Shown: positions 8,275-17,452, counted from the stretch's first letter. The stretch: DNA of 51,385 bases from Pontibacter fetidus (GCF_010119545.1 NZ_JAAEAA010000027.1:1-51385); one strand, 5' to 3'. Translations and numbers: made by a program. Notes: a model not told the origin generated them from the letters alone.

Positions 8275-8751
8275 ATGAAAAAAGTGATTCTCTCTTTAGC
8301 ATGTGTGGCGCTGTTAGTGTCCTGCGACTCTAAAAAATCAGAATATGATGCGTACTACACGCAAGAGTATAAAGACTCGATAGCTGCCGTAACACCTGAA
8401 AAGCCAACCAACACCCAGACAAAAGTGGGCTCTGATGCAGCTGTAAACGACATGACAGACTCAGGTGCGGTAGCCGCAGCACCTAAAAATGAGTACGAAC
8501 TGGGTATGACCCTCATCTCGAAATCAGACTGCCTGGCCTGCCACAAAAACGACCAGAAAGTAGTTGGACCTGCCTACACCGATGTTGCTGCCAAGTATGA
8601 GTTTAACGACAAGAACGTCGATTACCTGGCCCAAAAAATTATAAAAGGTGGTGCAGGTGTTTGGGGTGAGATACCAATGCCTCCGCACGCTGACCTTGCC
8701 GTAAAAGATGCCCAGGAAATGGCCAAATACGTACTATCGCTTAAAAAATAA
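8275..8751 (+). CDS. Lipoprotein monohaem cytochrome c (class I)
   Basis: 158 residues. A lipoprotein signal peptide ends at Cys17 (lipobox LVSC). A low-complexity linker (about 18-70) leads to one class I cytochrome c domain. Its haem-binding motif is CLACH (C86, C89, H90), and the axial methionine is probably M135 in EIPMPPH. The domain resembles cytochrome c-551/c-552 electron carriers. It is likely to be membrane-tethered in the periplasm and to pass electrons between respiratory complexes, possibly to a terminal oxidase. It is a single gene ending in its own terminator. The ATG at 8275 directly starts the signal peptide. Confidence 0.92.
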   Translation: MKKVILSLACVALLVSCDSKKSEYDAYYTQEYKDSIAAVTPEKPTNTQTKVGSDAAVNDMTDSGAVAAAPKNEYELGMTLISKSDCLACHKNDQKVVGPAYTDVAAKYEFNDKNVDYLAQKIIKGGAGVWGEIPMPPHADLAVKDAQEMAKYVLSLKK

Positions 8752-8775
8752 GGTAGGGTTTGCCTTAAAACTATA

Positions 8776-8818
8776 GCCGCAATAAATACCAACCGGGGTA
8801 TTTATTGCGGCCTGTTTT
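8776..8818 (+). terminator. Terminator of the cytochrome c gene
   Basis: A 15-bp perfect stem, GCCGCAATAAATACC with GGTATTTATTGCGGC, followed by CTGTTTTAT. Confidence 0.88.
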
Positions 8819-8890
8819 ATAGATATTACCAACAAAACAGCTTAGCCCCTGTTACACTTCCGATCATTTATCTAAACCAAACTATAAACT

Positions 8891-9934
8891 ATGAGTCAAG
8901 CTAAAGCATATGCCGCCTTCGACCCATCCAGCCCGCTGGGGCCCTGGAATTTTGAGCGCCGCGAAGTAGGAGAGCACGATGTGCAGATCGAAATTAAATA
9001 CTGTGGCGTGTGCCACTCAGACCTGCACCAGGTGCGCAACGAGTGGGGCGGCGCCATGTACCCGCTGGTGCCCGGCCACGAAATAGTGGGGGTGGTAACC
9101 AAAGTAGGAAGCAAAGTAAAAAAGTTTAAAGAAGGCGACCTGGCCGGTGTGGGCTGTTTTGTAGACTCGTGCCGCGAATGCCATAGTTGCAAAGAGGGCC
9201 TGGAGCAATACTGCGAAGTGCAGAACGTGGGCACCTATAGCAGCTACGAGCGCGATGGCAAAACAATTACGTATGGGGGCTACTCCTCGCATATTGTTGT
9301 GGATGAGAACTATACGCTTAAAGTACCCAAAAAACTGGACCTGGCCCGCACGGCGCCATTGCTTTGCGCAGGTATTACCACCTACTCGCCAATTATGCAG
9401 TGGCAGATAGGAAAAGGCCACAGGGTAGGTATAGTTGGCCTGGGCGGATTGGGCCACATGGCCGTTAAAATTGCTGCAGCCAAAGGCGCCGACGTTACGG
9501 TGTTAAGCACTTCGCCAAACAAAGAGCAGGATGCCCGCGACTTGGGGGCACATAATTTTGCCGTTACCAAAGACCCGGAAACGTTAAAGCAGCTCCGCAA
9601 TTCTTTCGATTTTATAATTGATACCGTTTCGGCCCCGCACGACTATAACCTATACTTATCGATGCTGAAGCGCGACGGAACGATGATTTTGCTGGGTGCA
9701 CCACCAGAGCCATCTCCTGTTGCAGGTTTCAGTCTGATTGCGCGCCGAAAGCGTTTGGCAGGTTCTATGATCGGGGGCATCCCGGAAACACAGGAAATGC
9801 TTGATTTCTGCGCCGAGCACAACATCATGTCCGACATAGAACTGATCCCAATCTCAGAGATAAACAATGCCTACGAACGCATGCTGCGCAGTGATGTAAA
9901 GTATAGGTTTGTGATTGACATGGCAAGTTTATAA
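8891..9934 (+). CDS. Zinc-dependent NAD(P) alcohol dehydrogenase (CAD/YahK type)
   Basis: 347 residues, a normal length for medium-chain dehydrogenases. The catalytic zinc ligands are C41 (GVCHSD) with H63-E64 (GHE). The structural zinc site uses C94, C97, C100 and C108. The nucleotide-binding Rossmann motif is GLGGLGHMAVKIAAAKG. The cinnamyl-alcohol dehydrogenase / YahK-like branch usually reduces aldehydes with NADPH; the true substrate cannot be read from the sequence. The start ATG is embedded in AAACTATG, the same context seen at hutU, hutI and the DHS-like gene. The next gene, a thioesterase, is separated by a terminator. Confidence 0.92.
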   Translation: MSQAKAYAAFDPSSPLGPWNFERREVGEHDVQIEIKYCGVCHSDLHQVRNEWGGAMYPLVPGHEIVGVVTKVGSKVKKFKEGDLAGVGCFVDSCRECHSCKEGLEQYCEVQNVGTYSSYERDGKTITYGGYSSHIVVDENYTLKVPKKLDLARTAPLLCAGITTYSPIMQWQIGKGHRVGIVGLGGLGHMAVKIAAAKGADVTVLSTSPNKEQDARDLGAHNFAVTKDPETLKQLRNSFDFIIDTVSAPHDYNLYLSMLKRDGTMILLGAPPEPSPVAGFSLIARRKRLAGSMIGGIPETQEMLDFCAEHNIMSDIELIPISEINNAYERMLRSDVKYRFVIDMASL

Positions 9935-9956
9935 CAACTATAAGCTAACTTTGAGG

Positions 9957-9988
9957 CGGCTTCTGCAACATAGCAGGAGCCGTTTTAT
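9957..9988 (+). terminator. Terminator of the alcohol dehydrogenase gene
   Basis: A stem CGGCTTCTGC with GCAGGAGCCG around AACATA, followed by TTTTATTT. Confidence 0.8.
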
Positions 9989-10019
9989 TTGATTAATACT
10001 TCCAATTATAATTTCAAAA

Positions 10020-10454
10020 ATGAGCCACGTTTTTAAAGGCAAAGTAATGTGGGCGCATCTCGATGCCAACATGCACATGCGCCACTCTGCCTACGCCGAT
10101 TTTGCTGCCCAGGCCCGTATCGAGATACTTGATGAATTGGGTTTGAGCATGAAGGTTTTCCAGAAGCTGCACATCGGCCCCATCCTGTTCAGGGAAGAAA
10201 CAACGTACCTGCGCGAAGTAGGCGTAAATGAAACAATAACGGTAACTACCGAGTTGTTAAAAAGCAAAAAAGACGGTTCCCGCTGGGCTATCCGCCACGA
10301 ACTGTTTAAGGAGGACGGTGTGAAAGCTGCTGTGATTATAGTAGAGGGTGCCTGGATAGATGTACTGAAGCGCAAGCTGGCAACACTGCCTGACGAACTA
10401 GCCGACCATTTTATGCACATCCGTAAAAGCGCCGATTTTGAAGAAATAGCGTGA
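10020..10454 (+). CDS. Hotdog-fold acyl-CoA thioesterase (4HBT type)
   Basis: 144 residues, a single hotdog domain. The N-terminal segment contains HLDANMHMRHSAYADF, matching the 4-hydroxybenzoyl-CoA thioesterase pattern with the catalytic Asp in the H-x-D-x-N-x-H context (WAHLDANMHM). A conserved REETTYLREV strand follows. The family hydrolyses acyl-CoA thioesters; the substrate is unknown. The gene is monocistronic and converges on the methyltransferase gene across an inverted-repeat element. Confidence 0.85.
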   Translation: MSHVFKGKVMWAHLDANMHMRHSAYADFAAQARIEILDELGLSMKVFQKLHIGPILFREETTYLREVGVNETITVTTELLKSKKDGSRWAIRHELFKEDGVKAAVIIVEGAWIDVLKRKLATLPDELADHFMHIRKSADFEEIA

Positions 10455-10459
10455 ATAAG

Positions 10460-10611
10460 CATGGCGCGAGTGTCCTCGCTCGTGACGAACTATAGTTGGG
10501 CGTCCCGCCCATTAGCATCATTCTAAAGATATATTAGTTCCTAACTATAGTTTGTAAAAAGGGGCCAGAGGCCCCACTATAGTAGACACGAGCGAGGACG
10601 CTCGCGCCATG
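10460..10611. repeat. 152-bp element with 25-bp terminal inverted repeats
   Basis: The arms at 10460-10484 and 10587-10611 are inverted copies with one mismatch (CATGGCGCGAGYGTCCTCGC... type). Each arm can itself fold (CGAGCG-TCCT-CGCTCG in the right-arm version). Inside lie GGGCGTCCCGCCC and GGGGCCAGAGGCCCC hairpins and three CTATAG motifs. It sits between convergent genes and can act as a bidirectional terminator; the layout is MITE-like. Confidence 0.8.
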
Positions 10612-10626
10612 TTCCATATTTTGATT

Positions 10627-11250
10627 TTATAGTTTCCGCAACACCCAGGTTGTCATACTTCTATCCTGTTCAACTATAGTTGTTTTCAGCGGGTCCAGCC
10701 TTTCAGCACCAAGTTGTTTTTCCAGTTCTGCCAGCATCTGTTCGTCAGCTAAAAACCAGATAGGCCCGTGTGCCATGCGGTAAAACCTGGCTTCCAGGTG
10801 TTGTAGTTTTCCTTCCAGGCCAATGGTTGTACTGAATCGGCAAAATAACATACCACCTGGTTTTAGCACACGCCATAGTTCAGCAACTATAGTTTTAAAA
10901 TGCTCCTCGCTTCGGGCAAAGTGTAGCACAGCACTACATACCACTACATCAAAAAGGCCATCCTCAAAAGGCAGGTTATCCAGGTCGGCAACTATAAAAT
11001 TGCGGACAGGCAGGGTAGGAGCCAGTTCTTTTGCCAACTGTTTTACTTTTTCTACGGCTGTTTCCGATACATCAGCGCCGTATACTTTAACGCCGGCCTG
11101 CAGCAGGTAAGAAATATTCCGGCCGTGACCACAACCGGCATCCAGCAAGGACATGCCTTTCTGGATGCGACCTTTCAGCAGTTGGTCGAACAGGTAAATG
11201 TCTATGTCGCCGAATTGTGATTTTAGGGAGTTGATGGGCAAATGGAACAT
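10627..11250 (-). CDS. Class I SAM-dependent methyltransferase
   Basis: 207 residues. The SAM-binding motif I is LDAGCGHGRNISYLL (about residues 36-50). The acidic motif II residue lies in VYGADVS. Motif III/IV is VVCSAVLHFA, and the post-motif block is LWRVLKPGGMLFCRF. This is the methyltransferase type 11/12 (UbiE-like) fold. The substrate is not predictable, and the neighbours give no help. The C-terminal ~60 residues are specific to this subfamily. The ATG at 11250 is the natural start; the divergent hutU begins 110 bases away. Confidence 0.88.
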   Translation of the reverse strand: MFHLPINSLKSQFGDIDIYLFDQLLKGRIQKGMSLLDAGCGHGRNISYLLQAGVKVYGADVSETAVEKVKQLAKELAPTLPVRNFIVADLDNLPFEDGLFDVVVCSAVLHFARSEEHFKTIVAELWRVLKPGGMLFCRFSTTIGLEGKLQHLEARFYRMAHGPIWFLADEQMLAELEKQLGAERLDPLKTTIVEQDRSMTTWVLRKL

Positions 11251-11359
11251 AAGCTTATAGTTTGTACTATAGGTATACAGCCTAAATTAAGCATGATTTT
11301 GTTATCCTTTTTGCTTTATTTTTAAGAATATTGAAGAAGATTTTACGATAAAGCTAACT

Positions 11360-13072
11360 ATGAATACTGCACCAGAAACAGAAACAATTCAGCGCTCAGG
11401 CCTGTCGGTGAGCGAGTTTATCCAGAAATACGCCAACCATCCAACCTATATTCCGCCAACCGGTCCGGAACTGAATGCTAAAAACTGGCAATCGGAGGCG
11501 GCGTTGCGCATGTTCCTGAACAACCTGACCGACGAAGTGGCTGAAGACCCTTCGCGTTTGGTGGTATACGGTGGCATAGGGCAGGCGGCGCGCACGGTAA
11601 AAGATGCACAGAAAATAATTGAAGTGCTGCTGAACCTGGAAGAAGATGAAAGTTTGCTGGTGCAGTCTGGTAAGCCGGTTGGTAAAGTAAGAACTCATGC
11701 TGAAGCGCCGCGCGTACTTATCGCCAACTCAAACCTGGTGCCGCATTGGGCAACCTGGGAGCATTTTAACGAGCTGCGCGAGCGTGGACTGATGATGTAC
11801 GGCCAGATGACCGCCGGTAGCTGGATCTATATCGGTACGCAGGGCATTTTGCAGGGTACTTACGAGACCTTTGCAGCCTGCGGAAGAATACATTTTAACG
11901 GCGACCTGCGCCATAAATTGCTCGTAACGGGTGGTTTAGGCGGTATGGGTGGCGCGCAGCCACTGGCGGCAACTATAGCCGGTGCTACTTTCCTGGGTGT
12001 AGACATTGATCCGGAGCGTATCAAAAAACGCCTCGAAACCCGCTACATCGACAAAATGACCTACGACTACGAAGAAGCCAAGCGCTGGGCCCTGGAGGCC
12101 AAAGAAAAAGGCGAAGCGATCTCGATAGGTTTAGTTGGTGATATTGGTGATGTGCTGGAAAGACTGATCCAGGATAACATCACCCCAGAGATATTAACAG
12201 ACCAGACCTCAGCACATGACCCTATAAACGGCTACGTACCAAACGGCCTGACACTGGAAGAAGCCAAGGCACTGCGCGAAAGCGATCCGCAGGCATACAA
12301 AGCCCGCTCTCTGAAAAGTATGGCCCGCCACGTTGGCTTTATGCTGGAATTACAGAAACGAGGAAGCCGCACTTTTGATTATGGCAATAACCTGCGCGAG
12401 TTTGCACAGCAGGGCGGCGAGAAAAATGCCTTTAACATACCGGGCTTCGTGCCGGAATACATGCGTCCGCTTTTCTGCGAAGGCAAAGGCCCATTCCGTT
12501 GGGCAGCCCTTTCCGGCGACCCGGAGGATATAAAAGTAACCGATGCTGCTCTGAAAGAACTGTTCCCGGAAAATACCCACATGATAAACTGGCTGAACGA
12601 GGCAGAAGAGAAAGTGGCGTTCCAGGGCTTGCCTTGCCGTATTTGCTGGCTGGGCATGGGTGAGCGCGAAAAAGCCGGCCTGATGTTTAACCAACTGGTG
12701 CGCGATGGCAAAGTAAAAGCGCCAATCGTTATCGGCCGCGACCACCTCGACTGCGGTTCTGTAGCGTCTCCGTACCGCGAAACCGAAGGCATGCTGGATG
12801 GCTCTGATGCCGTATCTGACTGGCCATTGCTGAACCTGATGTCGAACACTGCCGGTGGCGCAACCTGGGTATCATTCCACCATGGTGGTGGCGTTGGTAT
12901 TGGTTATTCGCAGCATGCGGGTATGGTTATTCTGGCTGATGGTACCGACCGTGCCGACCGCTGCCTGAGCCGCGTGTTGCACAACGACCCGGCCATGGGC
13001 ATCTTCCGCCACGCCGACGCCGGCTACGAAACTGCCCAGGAAAATGCAGAAAAGTTTGGTTTAAACATTTAA
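11360..13072 (+). CDS. hutU: Urocanate hydratase
   Basis: 570 residues, the usual length for urocanase (EC 4.2.1.49). It converts urocanate to 4-imidazolone-5-propionate, the second step of histidine degradation, with tightly bound NAD+. Family blocks are present throughout: [48 protein letters not shown] (the NAD-binding glycine-rich loop) and [20 protein letters not shown] near the active site. hutI and hutG follow on the same strand, but a 564-bp inverted copy of the composite repeat begins directly at the hutU stop codon, so hutI may have separate transcription. hutH is not in the window. Confidence 0.97.
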   Translation: MNTAPETETIQRSGLSVSEFIQKYANHPTYIPPTGPELNAKNWQSEAALRMFLNNLTDEVAEDPSRLVVYGGIGQAARTVKDAQKIIEVLLNLEEDESLLVQSGKPVGKVRTHAEAPRVLIANSNLVPHWATWEHFNELRERGLMMYGQMTAGSWIYIGTQGILQGTYETFAACGRIHFNGDLRHKLLVTGGLGGMGGAQPLAATIAGATFLGVDIDPERIKKRLETRYIDKMTYDYEEAKRWALEAKEKGEAISIGLVGDIGDVLERLIQDNITPEILTDQTSAHDPINGYVPNGLTLEEAKALRESDPQAYKARSLKSMARHVGFMLELQKRGSRTFDYGNNLREFAQQGGEKNAFNIPGFVPEYMRPLFCEGKGPFRWAALSGDPEDIKVTDAALKELFPENTHMINWLNEAEEKVAFQGLPCRICWLGMGEREKAGLMFNQLVRDGKVKAPIVIGRDHLDCGSVASPYRETEGMLDGSDAVSDWPLLNLMSNTAGGATWVSFHHGGGVGIGYSQHAGMVILADGTDRADRCLSRVLHNDPAMGIFRHADAGYETAQENAEKFGLNI

Positions 13073-13567
13073 CCTCACCCCAGCCCTCTACTAAAAGGAG
13101 AGGGAGTTTTTTTGCTACTGCTATAGTTGAAGTTATAGTTTTATAGTTTCAGACCAGGATAAGGACAGGTTTACCTGTCCCTAAAAAACTATAGCCACGA
13201 TCAATCTCGAAGCAGGCAGGTTCAAACTATAGATAGTGGTCAATAGTAGAAAGATCACAGTCTTTGGGTTGAGCGCCTCGAGAGGTTCCGGTGCCGCAGG
13301 CATTGCGAGGTACGAGCAAAGGAAGCGAAAGCAGCGCGATGCCCAGAGACGGGGCCTCCCGGCCGTGAGGGAGCCAAGCCAACTATAGAACTATAGGGGA
13401 GTAAAGCTCCCAGGATTAGAGGAAGTTTGAAAGGATAGCTTGGAGAAAGGAAGTATAGACTGCAACTATATGGCACAGATTTCTCCCGATGGTCGAAATG
13501 ACAAAAGAGAACTATATACTTCCTCTATAGGACACATAAGCTGCCTCGGCTAACGCTCGGAATGACA
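13073..13567 (-). repeat. Composite intergenic repeat, copy B (inverted, inside the hut cluster)
   Basis: Read on the minus strand, the order is the same as in copy A. Two GTCATTYCGA modules lie at 13535-13567 and 13483-13508. The core is at 13447-13250. A shortened hairpin GGACAGGTTTACCTGTCC lies at 13163-13180, and the CCTCACCCC / GGAGAGGG tail at 13073-13107 abuts the hutU stop codon and probably terminates hutU. The region has no credible gene. Confidence 0.8.
13250..13447 (-). repeat. Dispersed core element, copy B (diverged, inverted)
   Basis: The ends match the other cores (GGGTTGAGCGCC side and CCTGGGAGCT side when read on the minus strand), but about 60 internal nucleotides are replaced by unrelated sequence. 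The end-pairing stem is improved: CCAAGC pairs perfectly with GCTTGG, without the bulged base of the other copies. Confidence 0.65.
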
Positions 13568-13636
13568 ATTATTGCAAACGCAACTACAAATCCAATAACA
13601 CCAGTATATAAAATAGCTTACTGACAACCAAAAACT

Positions 13637-14896
13637 ATGAACCATCACGAAAACTTCACGCTGATCGGCCCTTTTACCCAGATCCTGACAATGACAAACC
13701 TACCGGAGGCCGGAGCTATTACCGACGATGAACTGGATGTGCTGGAAGATGGCGGAATTGTGGTGTGTGATGGTGTAATAAAGATGGTAGGTAAGTATAA
13801 TGTGTTGCTGAAAGTAGCGCAGGAAGAGCATCATAATTTCGAAAAAATAACGGAACCGATGGTATTGCTGCCCGGCCTGGTAGATGCACACACGCATATT
13901 TGCTTTGCCGGCTCCCGCGCCAACGATTACGCTATGCGTGTGGCCGGAAAGTCGTACCTGGAAATTGCCAGAAACGGTGGCGGTATACTGGACAGCGTGC
14001 GCAAAACCCGCGAAGCAACTATAGTGGAACTGGTAGGATTGCTGAAAAAGCGCTGCGACCGGCACCTGGCCGAAGGCGTAACAACCTGCGAGGTAAAAAG
14101 CGGCTATGGCCTGACCGTTGACGATGAGTTGAAAATGCTGGAAGCTATAAAGCTGGTAAACAAACATCACGAGATCGACCTTGTACCAACCTGCCTGGCT
14201 GCCCATATGCGTCCGCCGGAATACTCGGATTCTAATGTATACCTGCAGCATGTTTTAGAGGAACTGCTGCCACAGGTAAAGGAACAGGAACTAGCAAACC
14301 GTGTGGATATTTTTATAGAAGACACCGCCTTTACCGAACGGGAATCCTTGGAGTATTTGCTGGCTGCCAAAGAGCTGGGTTTTGACATAACTGTACATGC
14401 CGACCAGTTTAGTACCGATGGCAGCAAAGTAGCTGCCGAAGTAGGTGCCGTAAGTGCCGACCACCTGGAAGCCAGCGGGGAAGCAGAAATTGCGTTGCTG
14501 AAAGAGGCAGGTGTAGTAGCGACGGTGTTACCGGGGGCATCGTTAGGCTTGGGAATGCATTATGCACCTGCCCGTAAAATGCTGGACGGTGGCCTGTGCG
14601 TAGCCATTGCTACCGACTGGAATCCCGGTTCTGCACCAATGGGCGATCTGTTGCTGCAGGCAGCTTTGATTGGAGCATCGGAGAAACTAACTATACCTGA
14701 AACAATAGCTGCCATTACTACCCGCGCTGCAAAAGCCCTTAACCTGAAAGACCGCGGTTGCCTGGCAAAAGGGCAGGTAGCAGATTTTATAGCTTTCCCT
14801 ACCTCTAACTATAAGGAAATTTTATACTTCCAGGGAAAACTGAAGCCAACTATAGTCTGGAAACGGGGTGAAAAAGTACAGGTAACTATACCCTAA
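13637..14896 (+). CDS. hutI: Imidazolonepropionase
   Basis: 419 residues, normal for HutI (EC 3.5.2.7), an amidohydrolase that opens imidazolone propionate to N-formimino-L-glutamate. Metal ligands H85 and H87 lie in LVDAHTHICFAGSR. Substrate-binding arginines follow in this block. The later family motifs are CEVKSGYGL, TVHADQF, SADHLE and the metal aspartate in IATDWNPGS. hutG follows after 71 bases on the same strand. The start ATG lies in the AAAACTATGAACC context. Confidence 0.97.
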   Translation: MNHHENFTLIGPFTQILTMTNLPEAGAITDDELDVLEDGGIVVCDGVIKMVGKYNVLLKVAQEEHHNFEKITEPMVLLPGLVDAHTHICFAGSRANDYAMRVAGKSYLEIARNGGGILDSVRKTREATIVELVGLLKKRCDRHLAEGVTTCEVKSGYGLTVDDELKMLEAIKLVNKHHEIDLVPTCLAAHMRPPEYSDSNVYLQHVLEELLPQVKEQELANRVDIFIEDTAFTERESLEYLLAAKELGFDITVHADQFSTDGSKVAAEVGAVSADHLEASGEAEIALLKEAGVVATVLPGASLGLGMHYAPARKMLDGGLCVAIATDWNPGSAPMGDLLLQAALIGASEKLTIPETIAAITTRAAKALNLKDRGCLAKGQVADFIAFPTSNYKEILYFQGKLKPTIVWKRGEKVQVTIP

Positions 14897-14967
14897 GTTA
14901 CGGTTGCTCCAAACTACCGGTAGGCTCAAGAAACAATTTAACAATTCAGCCATTAAACCATTAACCC

Positions 14968-15942
14968 ATGTATAAACCAACGGCACCCGGCACCTGGAAA
15001 GGCAGAGTAGATGCCCATGATGGCGAAGAAGGAAAACGCTGGCACCAGGGCATAAAGCTGTTGAACCTGACCGATGAGCCCGAAGCTGCTGTTGCAACAC
15101 AGGCGATAGCGCTGCTGGGCTTTTGCTGCGACGAAGGCGTGCGCCGTAACCAGGGCAGGGAAGGAGCAGTAGATGGCCCGGCGGCGCTGCGGCAGGCCAT
15201 GGCGTCGTTTGCGTGGCACCTGGATGAAGATGTGATGCTGTCTGATGCCGGCGATGTGTTTTGCACCAACCAAAACCTGGAAGAAGCGCAGAAACAGCTC
15301 GGCAAAAAAGTACATGCGTTACTATCAAATACTTATAAGACGATAGTGCTGGGTGGCGGTCACGAAACTGCTTACGGCCATTTCTTAGGTATAAAACAAG
15401 CATTACCGGAAGGCCAGCAACTTGGTATTATCAACTTCGATGCACATTTTGACCTCCGCAGCTACGAAAAGCAATCCAGTTCGGGTACGCCTTTTCTGCA
15501 AATAGCCGATGACCTGGCCGCTGCTAGTATCGATTTTAATTACCTGTGCCTGGGCATACAGCAAGCCGGGAATACGCAGAAGCTGTTTAACACCGCAGAG
15601 AGTTATGGGGCAGATTATGTGTTTGCACCCGCCTTGCAGGTTTATAACTTCCAGAATTTGCAGGAGAAGCTACAGCAGTTTATAGCTATAGTGGATGTGC
15701 TGTATGTAAGTATCGATATGGACGTTTTTGCAGCTGCCTATGCGCCCGGCGTAAGCGCGCCAGCGGCCTTAGGTGTAAACCCTGAGGTTGTATTGCTGCT
15801 GTTGCAAGAGATCATCAACAGCGGTAAATTATTAACGATAGATGTAGTAGAACTTAACCCGAAACTGGATATAGATAACCGGACTGCAAAACTGGGAGCA
15901 GCGTTGCTGTACCATGTGGTGCAGCAATGGAGCCAGGTATAA
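14968..15942 (+). CDS. hutG: Formimidoylglutamase
   Basis: 324 residues, ureohydrolase (arginase) fold with a two-manganese site: GGGHETAYGH, NFDAHFDLR and SIDMDVF, followed by the PGVSAPAALG loop. Its place directly after hutI identifies the substrate as N-formimino-L-glutamate, giving glutamate and formamide (EC 3.5.3.8). The pathway here therefore uses the one-step route rather than HutF/HutG deformylation or formimidoyl transfer to folate. A strong terminator closes the operon. Confidence 0.95.
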   Translation: MYKPTAPGTWKGRVDAHDGEEGKRWHQGIKLLNLTDEPEAAVATQAIALLGFCCDEGVRRNQGREGAVDGPAALRQAMASFAWHLDEDVMLSDAGDVFCTNQNLEEAQKQLGKKVHALLSNTYKTIVLGGGHETAYGHFLGIKQALPEGQQLGIINFDAHFDLRSYEKQSSSGTPFLQIADDLAAASIDFNYLCLGIQQAGNTQKLFNTAESYGADYVFAPALQVYNFQNLQEKLQQFIAIVDVLYVSIDMDVFAAAYAPGVSAPAALGVNPEVVLLLLQEIINSGKLLTIDVVELNPKLDIDNRTAKLGAALLYHVVQQWSQV

Positions 15943-15947
15943 GCTGT

Positions 15948-15990
15948 AAAAACAGCGGCCCTGCACATTAAATGCAGGGCCGCTGTTTTT
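15948..15990. terminator. Bidirectional terminator after hutG
   Basis: A perfect 18-bp stem with AAAAACAGCGGCCCTGCA on the left and its complement on the right around CATTAAA. It has A and T runs on either side, so it also serves the convergent gene ending at 16006. Confidence 0.92.
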
Positions 15991-16005
15991 ATGGGACAAC
16001 TATAG

Positions 16006-16413
16006 TTATTGCCCTATCTTAAATTTGGTCCAGTAGGTGGTGTCGGAGGTTTTTACTTCAACCAAGTAGGTATCGGGTTTTAGTTTGCCTACGTTGTAGC
16101 TCCAGGCTTGCTGCTTTTTGGCTGTGCTTACAGGTTTTTCAAATACTTTCTGCCCTTTTGTATTGGTTATGGCCAGTACAGCGTCTTCTTTCAGTTGCTG
16201 CTCAAAATCGAGTTTAAAGGTGCCTTTGGGGGCAGGCGTTAAAAACAAACCGGATAAGGTTTCAGAATCGTTGGTGCAGGCGGTGTGTGGTTCGTGGTCT
16301 TTTTCGGTGGCTGCAGGAGTTTTTTCCTGGGTTTGTGCTGTTGCCGGCCATGCCTGCATCATAAACGGAACTGCCGCAACTATAGCCCATGCATACGTTT
16401 GTTTCATCTTCAT
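16006..16413 (-). CDS. Small exported protein with a beta-sandwich, sorting-domain-like C-terminus
   Basis: 135 residues. The signal peptide ends near WPATAQ (residue ~26). A short linker with two cysteine/histidine positions (HTAC) leads to a ~75-residue domain with the pattern GTFKLDF...AVLAITNTKGQKVFEK...GKLKPDTYLVEVKTSDTTYWTKFKIG. That strand pattern resembles the C-terminal domains of type IX secretion substrates and related DUF3244-like beta-sandwiches, but here it is nearly the whole protein. The function is unknown. The divergent and convergent neighbours give no clue. Confidence 0.75.
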   Translation of the reverse strand: MKMKQTYAWAIVAAVPFMMQAWPATAQTQEKTPAATEKDHEPHTACTNDSETLSGLFLTPAPKGTFKLDFEQQLKEDAVLAITNTKGQKVFEKPVSTAKKQQAWSYNVGKLKPDTYLVEVKTSDTTYWTKFKIGQ

Positions 16414-16536
16414 AAATAGCTCACAGTTTAAAGTAAGTGTATAGCAAGTGCTACTACATTTTTGAGGCCAGTTTTATAGTTCGGTACTAATTTTTTTGAT
16501 GTAGTTACGCAACTATAGCCTGCCTTAAAAAACGAA

Positions 16537-16564
16537 GGGCAACCAGCACATAAGCCGGTTGCCC
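16537..16564 (-). terminator. Terminator of the beta-propeller lipoprotein gene
   Basis: GGGCAACC and GGTTGCCC form the stem. On the minus strand it is followed by TTCGTTTTTT. Confidence 0.8.
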
Positions 16565-16585
16565 CTCATCATGAAAATAGACTCT

Positions 16586-17452
16586 CTAATAACTAACGGA
16601 ATAAGCTACTACGCTATTGCCCCGGAAGGTAGGAATGTATAATAATTTTGTTTCGTTGGAGTAAGTAATGTCTGCAGCATTCAGGTTTTTGTCTTTTGTA
16701 TCCAGCACTTTCCACTTTTTGCCTTTCTGGTTTACGTAATACACTTCGCCGTCCCAGTTCGATATAAAATAACCTTCAGTTCCTGCTTTGGCTATGCCAT
16801 CTGCATTAGGGATCTTATCGGTCAGGTCCTCAAATTTTTTAGTTTCCGGATCTAAAAAGCGTACCTCGCCGTTGCCCATAAACGCTACCACCAGGCGGTT
16901 TCCTTCGTAGTACAGGCCATTAGGTTGTTCATCTTTTGTATTACCAAGCCACTCGGTCATGCGCCCGTTGCGCAGTTGGTAAATTGTGTTTTTACCCATA
17001 TCCGAAATGTATACATTGCCTTCTGCATCAGCAGCAACATCGTTCAGAAATTCTGCTCCTTCGGCTTTATAACGGCCAAGTATGGCACCTGTCTGGGCTG
17101 CTATAGTTATTACCTCATCCACATCCGACACATAAAGCACGTTGTTGTGCAGTGCCATGCCTTTGGGGTTGTTGAGGCTGGTTACCCAGTACAGTTCTTC
17201 TATCTGGCCTTGCAGGTTTAGTTTAGAAATAAAGCCATCGCCGTCTTTGGGGTCTTTGCTTTGGTTGATGTTGGAAACGTATAATACGCGTTGTTCGGGG
17301 TCGTAAAGTACAGATTCGGGAGTGCGCAAGGTGTTATCAGTTGCCCAGACCTGCTTCAGCTCTACAGGGCCTTTAGGAGTGTTCGCAGCACCACAGCCTT
17401 GCAACGCAGCAACTATAAACAGCACAAAAGTATAGCGGAGTATAAGACGCAT
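16586..17452 (-). CDS. Lipoprotein with SMP-30/NHL-type beta-propeller
   Basis: 288 residues. The lipobox places the lipidated Cys near residue 20 (ALQGC). The remainder shows repeated strand patterns of a six-bladed propeller: ESVLYDPEQRVLYVSNI, PKGMALHNNVLYVSDV, NDVAADAEGNVYISDMG, PNGLYYEGNRLVVAFMG and DGIAKAGTEGYFISNW. These are the typical SMP-30/gluconolactonase/NHL signatures. Whether it is an enzyme (lactonase) or a binding protein cannot be told. It is exposed in the periplasm or on the outer membrane. Confidence 0.85.
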   Translation of the reverse strand: MRLILRYTFVLFIVAALQGCGAANTPKGPVELKQVWATDNTLRTPESVLYDPEQRVLYVSNINQSKDPKDGDGFISKLNLQGQIEELYWVTSLNNPKGMALHNNVLYVSDVDEVITIAAQTGAILGRYKAEGAEFLNDVAADAEGNVYISDMGKNTIYQLRNGRMTEWLGNTKDEQPNGLYYEGNRLVVAFMGNGEVRFLDPETKKFEDLTDKIPNADGIAKAGTEGYFISNWDGEVYYVNQKGKKWKVLDTKDKNLNAADITYSNETKLLYIPTFRGNSVVAYSVSY

